NCBI GenBank assembly: GCA_001709035.1
Contig: LVKA01000011.1
Span: 620,001-684,000 of the forward strand
Length of the DNA stretch: 64,000 nucleotides
Source of the DNA: Candidatus Thiodiazotropha endoloripes
GTDB taxonomy: Bacteria; Pseudomonadota; Gammaproteobacteria; Chromatiales; Chromatiaceae
Direction: 5' to 3'
Under the pieces are notes generated by a model. The model made no database searches and was not told where the DNA came from. It saw only the letters and a list, made by a program, of their open reading frames with translations. Shown here piece by piece: positions 8,650-17,997 of this stretch (positions are counted from its first letter, which is position 1; each line of letters begins with the position of its first letter). The position numbers and the translations under genes were made by a program.

Positions 8650-10947
8650 ATGAACAATAGTTTGAAACGTATATCCGCATTGGGCATAGGTTTGGGGATC
8701 GGCTTATTAGCCGCAACCAATGCATGGTCCCAGTCGGCGCTTGAAGAGGTCATGAAGGCGCGCGGACTATCACAGCAGGATCTGCTTGCAGCAGCAAAAA
8801 CCTATACGCCAACGGGAGGGCGTGATGAATATCTGGCCTTCAGCTCCGGTGGACAGAGCGGACAGGTCATCGTTTACGGTATCCCCTCCATGAGGATACT
8901 CAAATATATTGCCGTTTTTACACCTGAGCCCTGGCAGGGCTACGGCTTTGATGATGAATCGAAAGCGGTTTTGGCCCAAGGCAGGATACAGGGTAAGGAT
9001 ATCAACTACGGCGATACTCACCATCCGGCTTTTTCTGAGACCAAGGGTGAGTACAACGGCCGTTATCTCTTTATCAACGATAAAGCCAACCCACGTATGG
9101 CGGTCATCGATCTGCATGACTTTGAGACCAAACAGATCGTGGTCAATCCATTCATGAAATCAGAGCATGGTGGTGCATTCGTTACCCCGAATACTGAATA
9201 TGTGATGGAAGCTTCCCAGTATGCTGCACCGTTTGAAGATGAATTTGTGCCGCTGGAAGAATTCAACGATAAGTACCGCGGTGCGGTTACCTATTGGAAA
9301 TTCGATGATAAAAAGGGTCGCCTCGATCCATCTCAATCGTTTACTTTCGAATTGCCCCCTTACAGTCAGGATCTCTCCGATGCGGGTAAAGGTCCATCCA
9401 TGGGGTGGGGTTTCACCAACTCTTTCTGTTCGGAACGCTATGTCGGTGGTATCGAACGCGGACGTCCTCCCTTTGAGGCGGGTTGTTCACAAAAAGATAC
9501 CGATTTTCTGCATGTAACCAATTGGAAGAAGGCTGCCGAATTGGTTGCGGCCGGTAAGGTTAAAAAATCCAAGGGGGCATACATGATCCCCATGGAGCAG
9601 GCAGTGAAAGAGGGCTTGCTCTATCTGATCCCGGAACCGAAAAGCCCGCACGGGGTTGATGTCAGTCCCGATGGCAGTCATATTATCGTTTCCGGTAAGC
9701 TTGACAGTCATGCTTGGGTCTATAGTTGGGAGAAAATCCAAAAAGCGATCAAGGACAAAAAGTTTGAAGGCAAAGATCCATACGGTATCCCGATCATTGC
9801 AATGAAAGATGCGTTGCACACTCAGGTGCAGGTAGGACTTGGTCCTTTGCATACCCAGTATGATGCCAAAGAGTGTGTCGTTTATACCTCGATCTATGTC
9901 GACTCCATGGTAACCAAGTGGAACTACTGTGAAGGCAAGGTACTGGATCAAATACACATCCACTACAACATCGGCCATCTGGTTGCGATGGAGGGTGATT
10001 CCGTATCACCGGATGGTAAATATCTCGTCTCGCTGAATAAGCTTGCCATCGATCGTTTCAATCCTGTCGGCCCTCTGCATCCGCAGAACCACCAGTTGAT
10101 CGATATCAGCGGCGACAAGATGCAGTTACTCTACGATATGCCTCTACCCTTGGGTGAACCTCACTATGTGGTCGCCATTAAAGCGGACAAACTGAAACCT
10201 GCCGTACGCTACAAGTCTGGTTGGGATAGTCGCTCTGACAAGAAGTCGCCTTACAAGACACGCGCCGGGCGTGAGAAGGTGGTACGTGGTGATGATGGTG
10301 TCGTGCATGTCTACGGTACTGTGATCCGTTCTCATATCACTCCGGAGATCATCGAGGTGGAAGAGGGCGAAACGGTATCCATTCATCTTACCAATCTGGA
10401 ACGTGCAGAGGATGAGACCCATGGTTTTGCGCTCTACGGTCAGAATGTGAATCTCTCGATCGAACCGGGTAAAACAGTTTCGGCAACCTTCAAAGCGGAT
10501 AAGGCCGGTGTCTATCCCTACTACTGCACCGAGTTCTGCTCTGCCTTGCATCTGGAGATGCAGGGGTATCTGTTAGTCAAGCCGAAAGGGTATGTGGCCA
10601 CAACTACCGAGATACAGGAAGGTACCAAGTATACCCAGGCTGACTATGAGAAGCAGGTCAAGACCAATATCGATACCCAGGCGGTTATCGATTCTGTAGT
10701 CGGTTTCATCACCAGCCACAACTACAAAGACTTCCCGGAAGTCGTTGCCCTGGTGGAGGATGCGACCGACCAGCTCGGTTTTGCCGAAGAGGCCAAGAAA
10801 AAGTCTGAAGGCTTTGCCGGCAAGGGTGACTATCAGAACGCCACGCTTTGGGCAGGCCAGTGGTGGCAGTATCAGGTCAAGACGGCAGATCTTGGGCTGC
10901 GTGCCAAGACCTTCCTGGAAGAGCATGGAGCTAAGAAGGTCAAATAG
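8650..10947 (+). CDS. nosZ: Nitrous-oxide reductase, clade II (atypical) NosZ
   Basis: 765 residues; reduces N2O to N2 in the periplasm. The signal peptide (MNNSLKRISALGIGLGIGLL) lacks a twin-arginine motif and is Sec-type, and the CuZ-domain motif reads DTHHPAFS rather than the DVHH of clade I; both mark clade II. Other CuZ-domain His motifs are visible (SEHGG, SPHGVD, GPLHTQ, HPQNHQ). The C-terminal cupredoxin domain carries the CuA ligands in YCTEFCSALHLEMQG (~625-639). A ~75-residue helical tail follows the CuA domain. The ATG is preceded by GGGGACGGGG. It heads the nos cluster and has an FNR/DNR box upstream. Confidence 0.97.
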   Translation: MNNSLKRISALGIGLGIGLLAATNAWSQSALEEVMKARGLSQQDLLAAAKTYTPTGGRDEYLAFSSGGQSGQVIVYGIPSMRILKYIAVFTPEPWQGYGFDDESKAVLAQGRIQGKDINYGDTHHPAFSETKGEYNGRYLFINDKANPRMAVIDLHDFETKQIVVNPFMKSEHGGAFVTPNTEYVMEASQYAAPFEDEFVPLEEFNDKYRGAVTYWKFDDKKGRLDPSQSFTFELPPYSQDLSDAGKGPSMGWGFTNSFCSERYVGGIERGRPPFEAGCSQKDTDFLHVTNWKKAAELVAAGKVKKSKGAYMIPMEQAVKEGLLYLIPEPKSPHGVDVSPDGSHIIVSGKLDSHAWVYSWEKIQKAIKDKKFEGKDPYGIPIIAMKDALHTQVQVGLGPLHTQYDAKECVVYTSIYVDSMVTKWNYCEGKVLDQIHIHYNIGHLVAMEGDSVSPDGKYLVSLNKLAIDRFNPVGPLHPQNHQLIDISGDKMQLLYDMPLPLGEPHYVVAIKADKLKPAVRYKSGWDSRSDKKSPYKTRAGREKVVRGDDGVVHVYGTVIRSHITPEIIEVEEGETVSIHLTNLERAEDETHGFALYGQNVNLSIEPGKTVSATFKADKAGVYPYYCTEFCSALHLEMQGYLLVKPKGYVATTTEIQEGTKYTQADYEKQVKTNIDTQAVIDSVVGFITSHNYKDFPEVVALVEDATDQLGFAEEAKKKSEGFAGKGDYQNATLWAGQWWQYQVKTADLGLRAKTFLEEHGAKKVK

Positions 10948-10972
10948 TCAGCACGGTTTTGTGCATTGAAGA

Positions 10973-10998
10973 AGAAAGGGGTCTTAGGGCCCCTTTCT
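10973..10998 (+). terminator. Stem-loop after nosZ (attenuator or processing stem)
   Basis: AGAAAGGGG (10973-10981) pairs with CCCCTTTCT (10990-10998). No T-run follows, so it more likely protects the nosZ message end or attenuates read-through than acts as a full terminator. Confidence 0.55.
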
Positions 10999-11133
10999 GC
11001 GTTTAACCGAATAATACGCACAAAAATGGCAAGGTTTATTTTGGCTCTAACTGAACTTAAATGGCTTGCTTCATGTGCTTTTTTCAGTTCCCTCATCGGA
11101 ACATAACCACTCATTCTAAATGAGGAAATCAGT

Positions 11134-11457
11134 ATGTTGAAAATTGTAAATTTCACATTGATCGGTATGACCCTGTTAGTTGTTTCCGCAGTCTCCATGA
11201 ATGCACAAGCCGCTGATGGCGCGGAGCTCTACAAAACCAAAACATGCTGGTCGTGCCATGGTAAAGATGCCAAATCACCGATTATGCCGGTCTATCCCAA
11301 GCTTGCCGGACAAAATGCTGACTATGCTTACAATCAGATGAAGGATATCAAGGCAGGCGTTCGCAGCAATGGTCAATCTGCCGCCATGAAAGGGGTAATG
11401 GGTTTGGTCACCGATGAGGAGATGCGTGCAATAGCCGATTGGTTGAGCACACTCTGA
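11134..11457 (+). CDS. Mono-haem cytochrome c of the nos cluster (NosC1-like)
   Basis: 107 residues with a signal peptide (cleaved near QA/ADG) and one haem site CWSCH in KTKTCWSCHGKDAK at ~34. It keeps the class I pattern of a small cytochrome c553: PKLAGQNADYAYNQM helix, a likely distal Met in AMKGVMGLV, and a closing helix EMRAIADWLSTL. Clade II nos operons carry one or two such cytochromes that are thought to feed electrons from the quinone-oxidizing NosGH module to NosZ. It lies 186 bp after nosZ and is followed by a second cytochrome gene. Confidence 0.85.
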   Translation: MLKIVNFTLIGMTLLVVSAVSMNAQAADGAELYKTKTCWSCHGKDAKSPIMPVYPKLAGQNADYAYNQMKDIKAGVRSNGQSAAMKGVMGLVTDEEMRAIADWLSTL

Positions 11458-11493
11458 ACCGACCACTCAGATACGTTATCCGGGCGATAGAGT

Positions 11494-11507
11494 TTGATGT
11501 ATATCAA
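11494..11507. promoter_or_regulatory. Perfect FNR/DNR-type box
   Basis: TTGATGTATATCAA is a perfect TTGAT-N4-ATCAA palindrome. It stands 124 bp before the di-haem cytochrome gene and suggests a second anaerobic promoter inside the nos cluster. Confidence 0.8.
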
Positions 11508-11630
11508 AGTAATCTAATATACCCCGTGACACACTGTGTGCGTTATTGAGGTAATACTTTTTTATATACTGGCGCCCAGGTACGAAGCTAACGGATCCCC
11601 ATGCTTTTCAGGGGAGTGGAGAAACGAATC

Positions 11631-12380
11631 ATGAATGTTAAACCGATGATCAAATCAGTGACCATCGCCTTGGGTCTACTTGCTTGTGGCGGTGTTAGCG
11701 CTGGGTGGAACGAAGCAGGAGGCGAAAAGGACGAGGCGATGCTGTTGACGCCCGATCGTGAGCGGGGCATTGCTGTGTATGAGGTCTGTTCTGCCTGTCA
11801 TCTGTTGGAAGGCTGGGGCCTTTCAGATGGCACTTTTCCTCAGCTTGCGGGCCAGCACCGTAATGTCTTGATCAAGCAGTTGGCGGATATCCGCGCACAG
11901 AACCGGGATAACCCAACCATGTATCCATTTGCTTTGGATGAACAGATTATGGCGGCATCCGGGTATCATGCCGGTGAGATCAAGCCCGCTCAACTGGTTG
12001 CCGATGTCACCGCATACATCGCCAAATTGCCGATGAATCCTGAAAACGGCAAGGGTCCCTGGAACCAGCTGTTCCCTGAATTCAGTCAAGGGAAGAAGCT
12101 CTACGATGACAACTGTGTTCAGTGTCATGGTGCGATTGGTGAAGGTGACGGTGAAAAGTTCTATCCGAAAATTCACGGACAACACTATGCTTACATGTTG
12201 CGTCAGTTTGAATGGATTCGTGATGGCAAGCGTCGTAATGCCAACCCGGAGATGGTAGAGCAGATCAAGAACTTTTCTGACAAGGACATGCAGATGGTCA
12301 TCAACTATGTATCGCGTATGCCGGTACCCAAGGAGCTGCTTGCGCCTTCCAAGGATTGGCAGAACCCGGATTACGACTAG
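11631..12380 (+). CDS. Di-haem cytochrome c of the nos cluster (NosC2-like)
   Basis: I start it at the ATG at 11631 (MNVKPMIK), with GGAGTGGAG about 10 bases upstream; an upstream ATG at 11601 would give a poor leader. About 249 residues with a signal peptide and two haem sites, CSACHLLEGWGL (~48) and CVQCHGAIGEGD (~163), each followed by cytochrome c4-like elements (FPQLAGQHRNVLIKQL, IHGQHYAYMLRQFEW). It is probably an electron carrier to NosZ. It is strongly similar along its length to the di-haem cytochrome at 62407-63180 (shared GWGL, IKQLADIRA, RDNPTM, NYVSR/DYVSR). Confidence 0.88.
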   Translation: MNVKPMIKSVTIALGLLACGGVSAGWNEAGGEKDEAMLLTPDRERGIAVYEVCSACHLLEGWGLSDGTFPQLAGQHRNVLIKQLADIRAQNRDNPTMYPFALDEQIMAASGYHAGEIKPAQLVADVTAYIAKLPMNPENGKGPWNQLFPEFSQGKKLYDDNCVQCHGAIGEGDGEKFYPKIHGQHYAYMLRQFEWIRDGKRRNANPEMVEQIKNFSDKDMQMVINYVSRMPVPKELLAPSKDWQNPDYD

Positions 12381-12466
12381 CGCAGTGAGCGCTGCAGTTC
12401 GCTACAAGCTGAGCCGGCGCTTACCCGACACCCTCAGTGTTCTGGTGGTAAGTGACAGGCAGCAGT

Positions 12467-12491
12467 CAGGTTGGGTGATCGGCCCAACCTG
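12467..12491 (+). terminator. Intercistronic stem-loop
   Basis: CAGGTTGGG (12467-12475) pairs with CCCAACCTG (12483-12491), between the di-haem cytochrome and the nosB-like gene. No T-run; likely an attenuating or mRNA-stabilising stem. Confidence 0.5.
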
Positions 12492-12550
12492 GAAGCTGCT
12501 TACAGAGACCCACTACTCATACAATCTTTTTTCTTTTCTAGAGAACCACT

Positions 12551-13744
12551 ATGCCGTCTAAGCAAACGCTTCAAGTTGCCGTGCTCACCCTGGCCGCACT
12601 GGGGCTTCTGACTGTTGTTTTCTACACCCCGATCTGGTGGGTATCGTTGACAGCTCCAAACTATCCGGCCGAGTCCTTTCCGGATGGTGTGAGAATTCAT
12701 TTTCATATGAATGGTGTATTCAACGGTTGTGAAAAGCAGGAGAAGGCGGAAATCGTCGAAGACGAAGCATTGGACTGTGTACATGAGATGGACACCATCA
12801 ACCACTATGTGGGTATGTATCCGATAGCGGCGGGTGGTCCTGTTGAGCGTGGCTTCGGTCAGTTTCTGATGGTATTCATGGGTGTCATGCTGTTGGGTTT
12901 TATCTGTATCAAGCCGAGGATACGAGTCGCGATACTGAGTAGTGGTTTTGCCGTTATCGCGGTATGGATGGGGCTTGCTTTATATGGGGATGGTGGTTTC
13001 AAACTGCTGAATACCGGTTATATCAGCGCATTGGTAACTTCATTGGATCAGGAGGCGACCTCTGAGAGCAGTGAACCTGAGATCGTGATTGGCGGTATTG
13101 CTGGGGTGCTCAAGGACTCTTTGGAGGAGTCGGGTGTGGAGGTGATCCTGCCGTCTCAGGTGGAAAGGGCGCAACGGGAACAGGCAAATTCGGGGGATGT
13201 GGAAAAACTTCATCTCATCGAGCAGCTTAAACTGACCTATGATATCGATCAGGTGAAATCCGATGAAATGGCGCCGTGGAATGGCAGTGCCTTTCAGGTC
13301 ATGTCCTGGCACTACGCTAAAAGTCTTGGTCGATATTTCAATAACCAGGAAGAGATTGTGCCGATGGTGAAGAATCTCGAACTGGCTATTCATGTCGTTT
13401 TTGTCGCTTTGCTGGGTGCTATGCTGCTGGTGATATTCGGTGCGCGTAAGAATGGTGGACTGTTTTACTGGCTCCTGGTGTTGGTGCCGATTGCATTGCC
13501 GGTTATTTTCGTCATAGATTACTCAGCCTGGCTTTGGTGGTATGGACATACCCTGAATGACATGGGGGCATTTTCCGTAAAACCGTTCATGCCCACAGTA
13601 TTTGGCGACGGCAAGGTTGCGCAGTTTACGACTCACTCCTATCCCTATACGGGATTCGGTTTGATGGTGCTGACTTCGTTGGTACTGGCAGCCGCGGCAT
13701 TGGTACGATTCAAGCAGTTCAAACAGGAGCAGGAGAAGTCTTAA
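12551..13744 (+). CDS. nosB: Polytopic membrane protein, NosB-like
   Basis: 397 residues with about six membrane segments: one near the N-terminus (VAVLTLAALGLLTVVF), two in the middle (FLMVFMGVMLLGFICI, VAILSSGFAVIAVWMGLAL) and three near the C-terminus (VVFVALLGAMLLVIFG, FYWLLVLVPIALPVIFV, TGFGLMVLTSLVLAAAAL). Two large periplasmic loops hold His/Cys (RIHFHMNGVFNGCEK, DCVHEMDTINHYVGMYPIAAGG). Clade II nos operons carry a membrane protein of this size and place, called NosB, whose role is unknown. Position between cytochromes and nosD supports the name, but I assign it from context and topology more than from motifs. Confidence 0.7.
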   Translation: MPSKQTLQVAVLTLAALGLLTVVFYTPIWWVSLTAPNYPAESFPDGVRIHFHMNGVFNGCEKQEKAEIVEDEALDCVHEMDTINHYVGMYPIAAGGPVERGFGQFLMVFMGVMLLGFICIKPRIRVAILSSGFAVIAVWMGLALYGDGGFKLLNTGYISALVTSLDQEATSESSEPEIVIGGIAGVLKDSLEESGVEVILPSQVERAQREQANSGDVEKLHLIEQLKLTYDIDQVKSDEMAPWNGSAFQVMSWHYAKSLGRYFNNQEEIVPMVKNLELAIHVVFVALLGAMLLVIFGARKNGGLFYWLLVLVPIALPVIFVIDYSAWLWWYGHTLNDMGAFSVKPFMPTVFGDGKVAQFTTHSYPYTGFGLMVLTSLVLAAAALVRFKQFKQEQEKS

Positions 13745-13787
13745 TCTGATTTAGAATTGTGAATTGATCGGTTAGTCTCTGTAACGG

Positions 13788-15230
13788 ATGAATTCACAGT
13801 CGAAGATCAATTTTCACGGCCAACCGTTTTCGGGTGTTAAATTGGTTATTGTTTTTGCAGTGTACAGACAGATCCTCTTATTGGCGGCACTTCTGCTGCT
13901 CCTGCCTGCAACTGTGCCTCATGCTTTTGCTGCGTCCGAGAGCTACCCCTCTTTTCAGGCCCTGGTCGATGATACCGAGCCTGGCGGTATTCTGATTCCA
14001 CCTCCCGGAACCTATGCTGGGCCGGTAACCATTAGTGATGCCATTACGGTGGATGGACAGGGTAAGGTCACCATCGATGCCGGTGGAAAAGGATCAGTTA
14101 TCATATTGGATACGGACGGCGCCACGATTAAGAATCTCCGTCTGACCAATTCCGGAGAGTCGCATAACACGATCGATTCAGGGGTGCAGGTACGTGGCGA
14201 CTTTAATGTAATCAAAGACAATGTGATCGATAATTGTCTGTTCGGCGTCGATCTGCAACAGTCGAAAAACAATATCGTGCGTGCCAACCGAATCTCGTCG
14301 AAGCCTTTCGATTTGGGCATCAGGGGCGATGCGATACGTCTTTGGTACAGTTTCGATAACAAGATCACGGACAATATCATCAGGGACTCCCGTGATATGG
14401 TGGTTTGGTACTCACGGGATAATCTGATTGCACGTAACGATGCCCGGGGAGGTCGTTACTCCCTGCACTTCATGTATGCTCAATACAACGAAGTGGTTGG
14501 CAATCATTATGAGGATAACTCCGTCGGTATCTTTGTCATGTACAGCGATGGGGTGCATTTGAAAAACAACTACATCGCTCATGCCACCGGTGCTACTGGA
14601 ATGGGTATTGGATTCAAGGAGACCTCGGATGTGGTGGTGACCGGTAACCAGGTTCTCTATTGTGCCACAGGGCTCTATCTGGATGTCTCTCCCTTTCAGC
14701 CCGATACCGTCAACCTTTTTGAAGACAATCTGGTCGCCTACAGTGGCATTGGGGTGCTTTTTCTCAATGATTGGACCGGCAATACGCTGAAAAACAATCG
14801 ATTCAAAGGCAATATCACTCAAGTGGCGGTTTCCGGTGGTGGAAAAACAGCGAACCGGAATAGTTGGCAGGGAAACTACTGGGACGACTATGAGGGCTTT
14901 GATCAGGATCAAGACAGGGTCGGTGACAAGCCCTATGAACTGTTCAGTTATGCCGACCGAATCTGGATGGATGTACCCTCGGCACGTTTTTTCAAAGGTT
15001 CTCCGGTTCTCGAAGTCATGGATTTCCTGGAGCGTCTCGCACCATTCACTCAGCCCAATATGCTGGTGCGTGATAAGCAGCCGATGATGACGGCTGAAGT
15101 GACTCAGCAGGTAGATCATGTTGCTGACAGTCAATCATCTGATTCAGCTGACTCCGAGGTGGAAATTCAAGCGGATACACAAAAGACATTTGATGCCTAT
15201 CGTGCACTGCGCGAGTCGCTCGGGCGTTAA
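13788..15230 (+). CDS. nosD: NosD, periplasmic beta-helix protein for NosZ copper-site maturation
   Basis: 480 residues. The long N-terminal leader ends in a hydrophobic stretch and AFA/ASE. The mature chain is a CASH/parallel beta-helix: TIDAGGKGSVIILDTDG, TIKNLRLTNSGE, NVIKDNVIDNCLFGVDL, NKITDNIIRDSRDMVVWYS, the family-typical GGRYSLHFMYAQYNEV and NSVGIFVMYSDGV, and a WQGNYWDDYEGFD motif near 360. NosD cooperates with the NosFY ABC transporter to supply sulfur/copper for the CuZ cluster. It starts 43 bp after the nosB-like gene. A Ser/Asp-rich tail of about 60 residues follows the fold. Confidence 0.95.
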   Translation: MNSQSKINFHGQPFSGVKLVIVFAVYRQILLLAALLLLLPATVPHAFAASESYPSFQALVDDTEPGGILIPPPGTYAGPVTISDAITVDGQGKVTIDAGGKGSVIILDTDGATIKNLRLTNSGESHNTIDSGVQVRGDFNVIKDNVIDNCLFGVDLQQSKNNIVRANRISSKPFDLGIRGDAIRLWYSFDNKITDNIIRDSRDMVVWYSRDNLIARNDARGGRYSLHFMYAQYNEVVGNHYEDNSVGIFVMYSDGVHLKNNYIAHATGATGMGIGFKETSDVVVTGNQVLYCATGLYLDVSPFQPDTVNLFEDNLVAYSGIGVLFLNDWTGNTLKNNRFKGNITQVAVSGGGKTANRNSWQGNYWDDYEGFDQDQDRVGDKPYELFSYADRIWMDVPSARFFKGSPVLEVMDFLERLAPFTQPNMLVRDKQPMMTAEVTQQVDHVADSQSSDSADSEVEIQADTQKTFDAYRALRESLGR

Positions 15231-15244
15231 ACGAGAAACATAGT

Positions 15245-16135
15245 ATGAGTGACAAGAAACAACCCGTGAAAAAAAACAAGCGACCGATGACGCCTAGACG
15301 CAAAGAGCAGAGCCGCCGGGAGTTTCTGCGCTCCTCGGTGTTGGCTGCCGGTATGATTGGTGTCTCAATGTTGGGATATGTTCCTGTCTTGCAAGGGACC
15401 TCGATACGTCTGCGTCCCCCCGGCGCATTGAAGACGCCAGACGATGAGCAGCAGTTCTATGCTTCCTGTATCAAGTGTGGCCAGTGTGTTCAGGTCTGTC
15501 CGGTGGAGGCGATCAAGCTGGCCGATCTGCTTGACGGATTCGGTATTGGTGTACCCTATATCGACGCCAGGGAGCAGGCGTGTGACTTTTCATGCGACGG
15601 CCTGCAGTGTGTATTGGCCTGCCCGACCGGCGCACTGACCCATGACCTGGATTATCCCGCCGATACACGCATGGGATTTGCCCGGCTGGCAAGACCCAAG
15701 GCCTGTCTGGCGATGCAGGGAAAAGGCTTCAAAGGCCAGGCGCGAGGTGCCGACTACAGAGGATTGCTGCGTTACGAAGAGATCGATCGTTGGAATCCCA
15801 TCCCGGTGTCGGAGCACCCCTATGACCTGGAGATCTGTGATCTGTGTGTGCGCCAATGCCCGATCGAAATACGCATCACCCAATGTGAAGCGGCAGAATC
15901 TGAAAAATCTGATCAGCCGGTTGCAAGGGTTGCACAGCAGATGGGTAATGCCTGCCCACCAAAACACGCCATCACACTTGAACCGATGGATCAGGGAGAT
16001 GGTGTGTTGCGGATGAAACCGGTAGTACAAGAAGGGTGTGTCGGATGCGGTGTGTGCGAAATGATCTGCCCGGTGGAGAGTGCGGCTATTGTGATCGATT
16101 TGGACAACAACGCCGATACGGTTAAGGAGTCCTGA
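15245..16135 (+). CDS. nosG: NosG, Tat-exported [4Fe-4S] ferredoxin-type protein (NapG family)
   Basis: 296 residues. A twin-arginine signal (SRREFLRSSVLAAGM, ~22-36) is followed by four Cys clusters for [4Fe-4S] centres: CIKCGQCVQVCP, CDFSCDGLQCVLACP, CDLCVRQCP and CVGCGVCEMICP. With NosH it is thought to form a menaquinol dehydrogenase that passes electrons through c-type cytochromes to NosZ in clade II systems, replacing NosR. Its stop codon is one base from the nosH start. Confidence 0.92.
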   Translation: MSDKKQPVKKNKRPMTPRRKEQSRREFLRSSVLAAGMIGVSMLGYVPVLQGTSIRLRPPGALKTPDDEQQFYASCIKCGQCVQVCPVEAIKLADLLDGFGIGVPYIDAREQACDFSCDGLQCVLACPTGALTHDLDYPADTRMGFARLARPKACLAMQGKGFKGQARGADYRGLLRYEEIDRWNPIPVSEHPYDLEICDLCVRQCPIEIRITQCEAAESEKSDQPVARVAQQMGNACPPKHAITLEPMDQGDGVLRMKPVVQEGCVGCGVCEMICPVESAAIVIDLDNNADTVKES

Positions 16136-16136
16136 G

Positions 16137-17111
16137 ATGAGTTATATCAAAGACTCGATCGCGCATCTGATAGGTAACAAGATTCCACGCCCTTCGAAAG
16201 AGGAGAGGAGTGCGGAAGTTCAGGCTATCTACGCAGGTAAAAAAGGCAAACTCTCCAAAGCGGATGTGGAAGCGGTACGACATGCACACAAGAGCACCTT
16301 TCTCAGTAAGTGGCAAAAGCGTCGATGGGCGACCCTGATCCTGGTCAACCTGCTGTTTGTGGCCTCGTTCTATTTCGATGTGCAGTTGGTGGAAGGTGCA
16401 TTGACCGGTGCGCGTGTGATGGGTTTTCACTTTGCCGATCTGAATGCCGCCTTACAGGTTGCATTGGCCTACAAACATATTGTGCTCAACCTGGTGATCG
16501 GTATTGTCACGGTATTTATGATGTGGCTGCTTTTGGGAGGGCGGACATTCTGCTCCTGGGTCTGTCCCTACCACTTGCTGTCAGAGTGGGCCGAATATCT
16601 GCACCTGTGGCTGGTGAAAAAACAACTCGTCAAGAACCATACCTTCAATCGCAAGGTGCGCATTGTCTTCTATCTGGTCTTCGCTCTGTTGGCATTGCTC
16701 ACCGGGTATACCGTGTTTGAGACGATCTCACCAACCGGCATTCTGAGCCGCGCACTGATCTACGGTCCCGGCGTGGCCCTGATCTGGGTGGGGTTGCTGC
16801 TATTGTTCGAAATCTTTTATTCCCGCCGTGCCTGGTGCCGTTACGTCTGTCCCATCGGGGTGACCTACGGTGCGGTGGGGCTGTTATCCCCCGTTCGGGT
16901 CAAATACAACGCTGAGGCCTGTCACCATGAGGGTGACTGTCGTAAGGTCTGCCTGGTGCCTCATGTACTGGAGCTGACCATCCGTAGCGGTGCACGGGAC
17001 GTCAATCAGGATGTCTCATCCGATTGCACCCGATGCGGCATGTGTGTCGACGTCTGTCCAACCGACTCTCTGACCTACGAGGTCAAGGGACTCAGCAAGA
17101 TGTTGAAATGA
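16137..17111 (+). CDS. nosH: NosH, membrane-bound polyferredoxin (NapH family)
   Basis: 324 residues. It has a long basic N-terminus, four membrane helices (ATLILVNLLFVASFYF, IVLNLVIGIVTVFMMWLLL, IVFYLVFALLALLTGY, GVALIWVGLLLLFEIFY), the two Cys loops typical of NapH/NosR/CcoG proteins (FCSWVCPYHLLSEW, WCRYVCPIGVTYG) and two C-terminal ferredoxin motifs (CHHEGDCRKVCLVP, CTRCGMCVDVCP). It likely oxidises quinol and relays electrons to NosG. AAGGAG lies just upstream of the ATG. Confidence 0.92.
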   Translation: MSYIKDSIAHLIGNKIPRPSKEERSAEVQAIYAGKKGKLSKADVEAVRHAHKSTFLSKWQKRRWATLILVNLLFVASFYFDVQLVEGALTGARVMGFHFADLNAALQVALAYKHIVLNLVIGIVTVFMMWLLLGGRTFCSWVCPYHLLSEWAEYLHLWLVKKQLVKNHTFNRKVRIVFYLVFALLALLTGYTVFETISPTGILSRALIYGPGVALIWVGLLLLFEIFYSRRAWCRYVCPIGVTYGAVGLLSPVRVKYNAEACHHEGDCRKVCLVPHVLELTIRSGARDVNQDVSSDCTRCGMCVDVCPTDSLTYEVKGLSKMLK

Positions 17112-17115
17112 ACCT

Positions 17116-17997
17116 ATGATTCAATTTGAAAACATCGTCAAAAGTTTTCGTCGCCATCAGGTGCTGAAGGGCATCAACCTGACCATTGAACGTGGTCAGC
17201 GTGTCGCGCTTGTGGGTTCCAACGGCGCCGGAAAAACCACCCTGATTCGTTGCCTGTTGGGTGAATACACCTGTCAGGGCCGGGTTCTGGTGGATCACAG
17301 GGATCCCAGGCTCTATCGTCGCGAGGTGCTCTCCAAGGTCGGTTTTGTACCGCAATTGCCGCCGCCTCTGCGGATGCCTATCGGGCAACTGATCCGCTTT
17401 GCCGCCAGTTTGTGTGACTCCGACCCGCAACGGATGTTCAGGGTTGCGGAGGAGTTGGGTTTTGATGCACAACAGTTTCACAAGCAGCCATTCGTTAAAC
17501 TCTCCGGCGGTCAGAAACAGAAGTTGTTGATCGCCATTGCCTTGGGTCGGGAGAGTGAGCTGTTGGTGATGGATGAGCCCGCGGCAAATCTCGATCCCCA
17601 GGCGCGGCATATCTTTTTCAAGTTACTTGCCGAGAAAAAAGATCACGCCGCGATGTTGATTTCAAGTCACCGACTCGATGAGGTGGCTGCGTTGGTGAAT
17701 CGGGTGATTGAGATGGATCAGGGAGAGATCGTGCTGGATGACAGAGTGGCCGACCTGGTGGATCTCTCATCCCGTCTCTATTGCCGGATTCGTCTGATAC
17801 AGGCGGAAGAGGCGTTTGCAAAGGCGATCGGTGAGTGGAGGTTCACTGCATCAGAAAACGGGCAGGTGTGGGAAGGCTACATTGCCGGTCCGGACCGTTT
17901 GCGTTTTCTCGGCCTGCTCTCTCGTTATGCGGCACTGCTCTCCGCCATGGAGATCAATGAGGTTGAGCAGCAGGAGGCATCAATCAATGTGGTTTAG
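17116..17997 (+). CDS. nosF: NosF, ABC transporter ATPase for NosZ maturation
   Basis: 293 residues with a complete ABC ATPase core: Walker A GSNGAGKTT (~34-42), signature LSGGQKQK (~131), Walker B LLVMDEPAANLD (~151) and the switch His in ISSHR. A C-terminal domain of ~80 residues follows. NosF pairs with NosY in the inner membrane and interacts with NosD to build the CuZ centre. It starts 4 bp after nosH and its 3' end overlaps nosL by 11 bp. Confidence 0.93.
   Translation: MIQFENIVKSFRRHQVLKGINLTIERGQRVALVGSNGAGKTTLIRCLLGEYTCQGRVLVDHRDPRLYRREVLSKVGFVPQLPPPLRMPIGQLIRFAASLCDSDPQRMFRVAEELGFDAQQFHKQPFVKLSGGQKQKLLIAIALGRESELLVMDEPAANLDPQARHIFFKLLAEKKDHAAMLISSHRLDEVAALVNRVIEMDQGEIVLDDRVADLVDLSSRLYCRIRLIQAEEAFAKAIGEWRFTASENGQVWEGYIAGPDRLRFLGLLSRYAALLSAMEINEVEQQEASINVV

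Noticed and set aside
14412-15134. Minus-strand 240-codon frame
   Set aside because: Antisense shadow of nosD.
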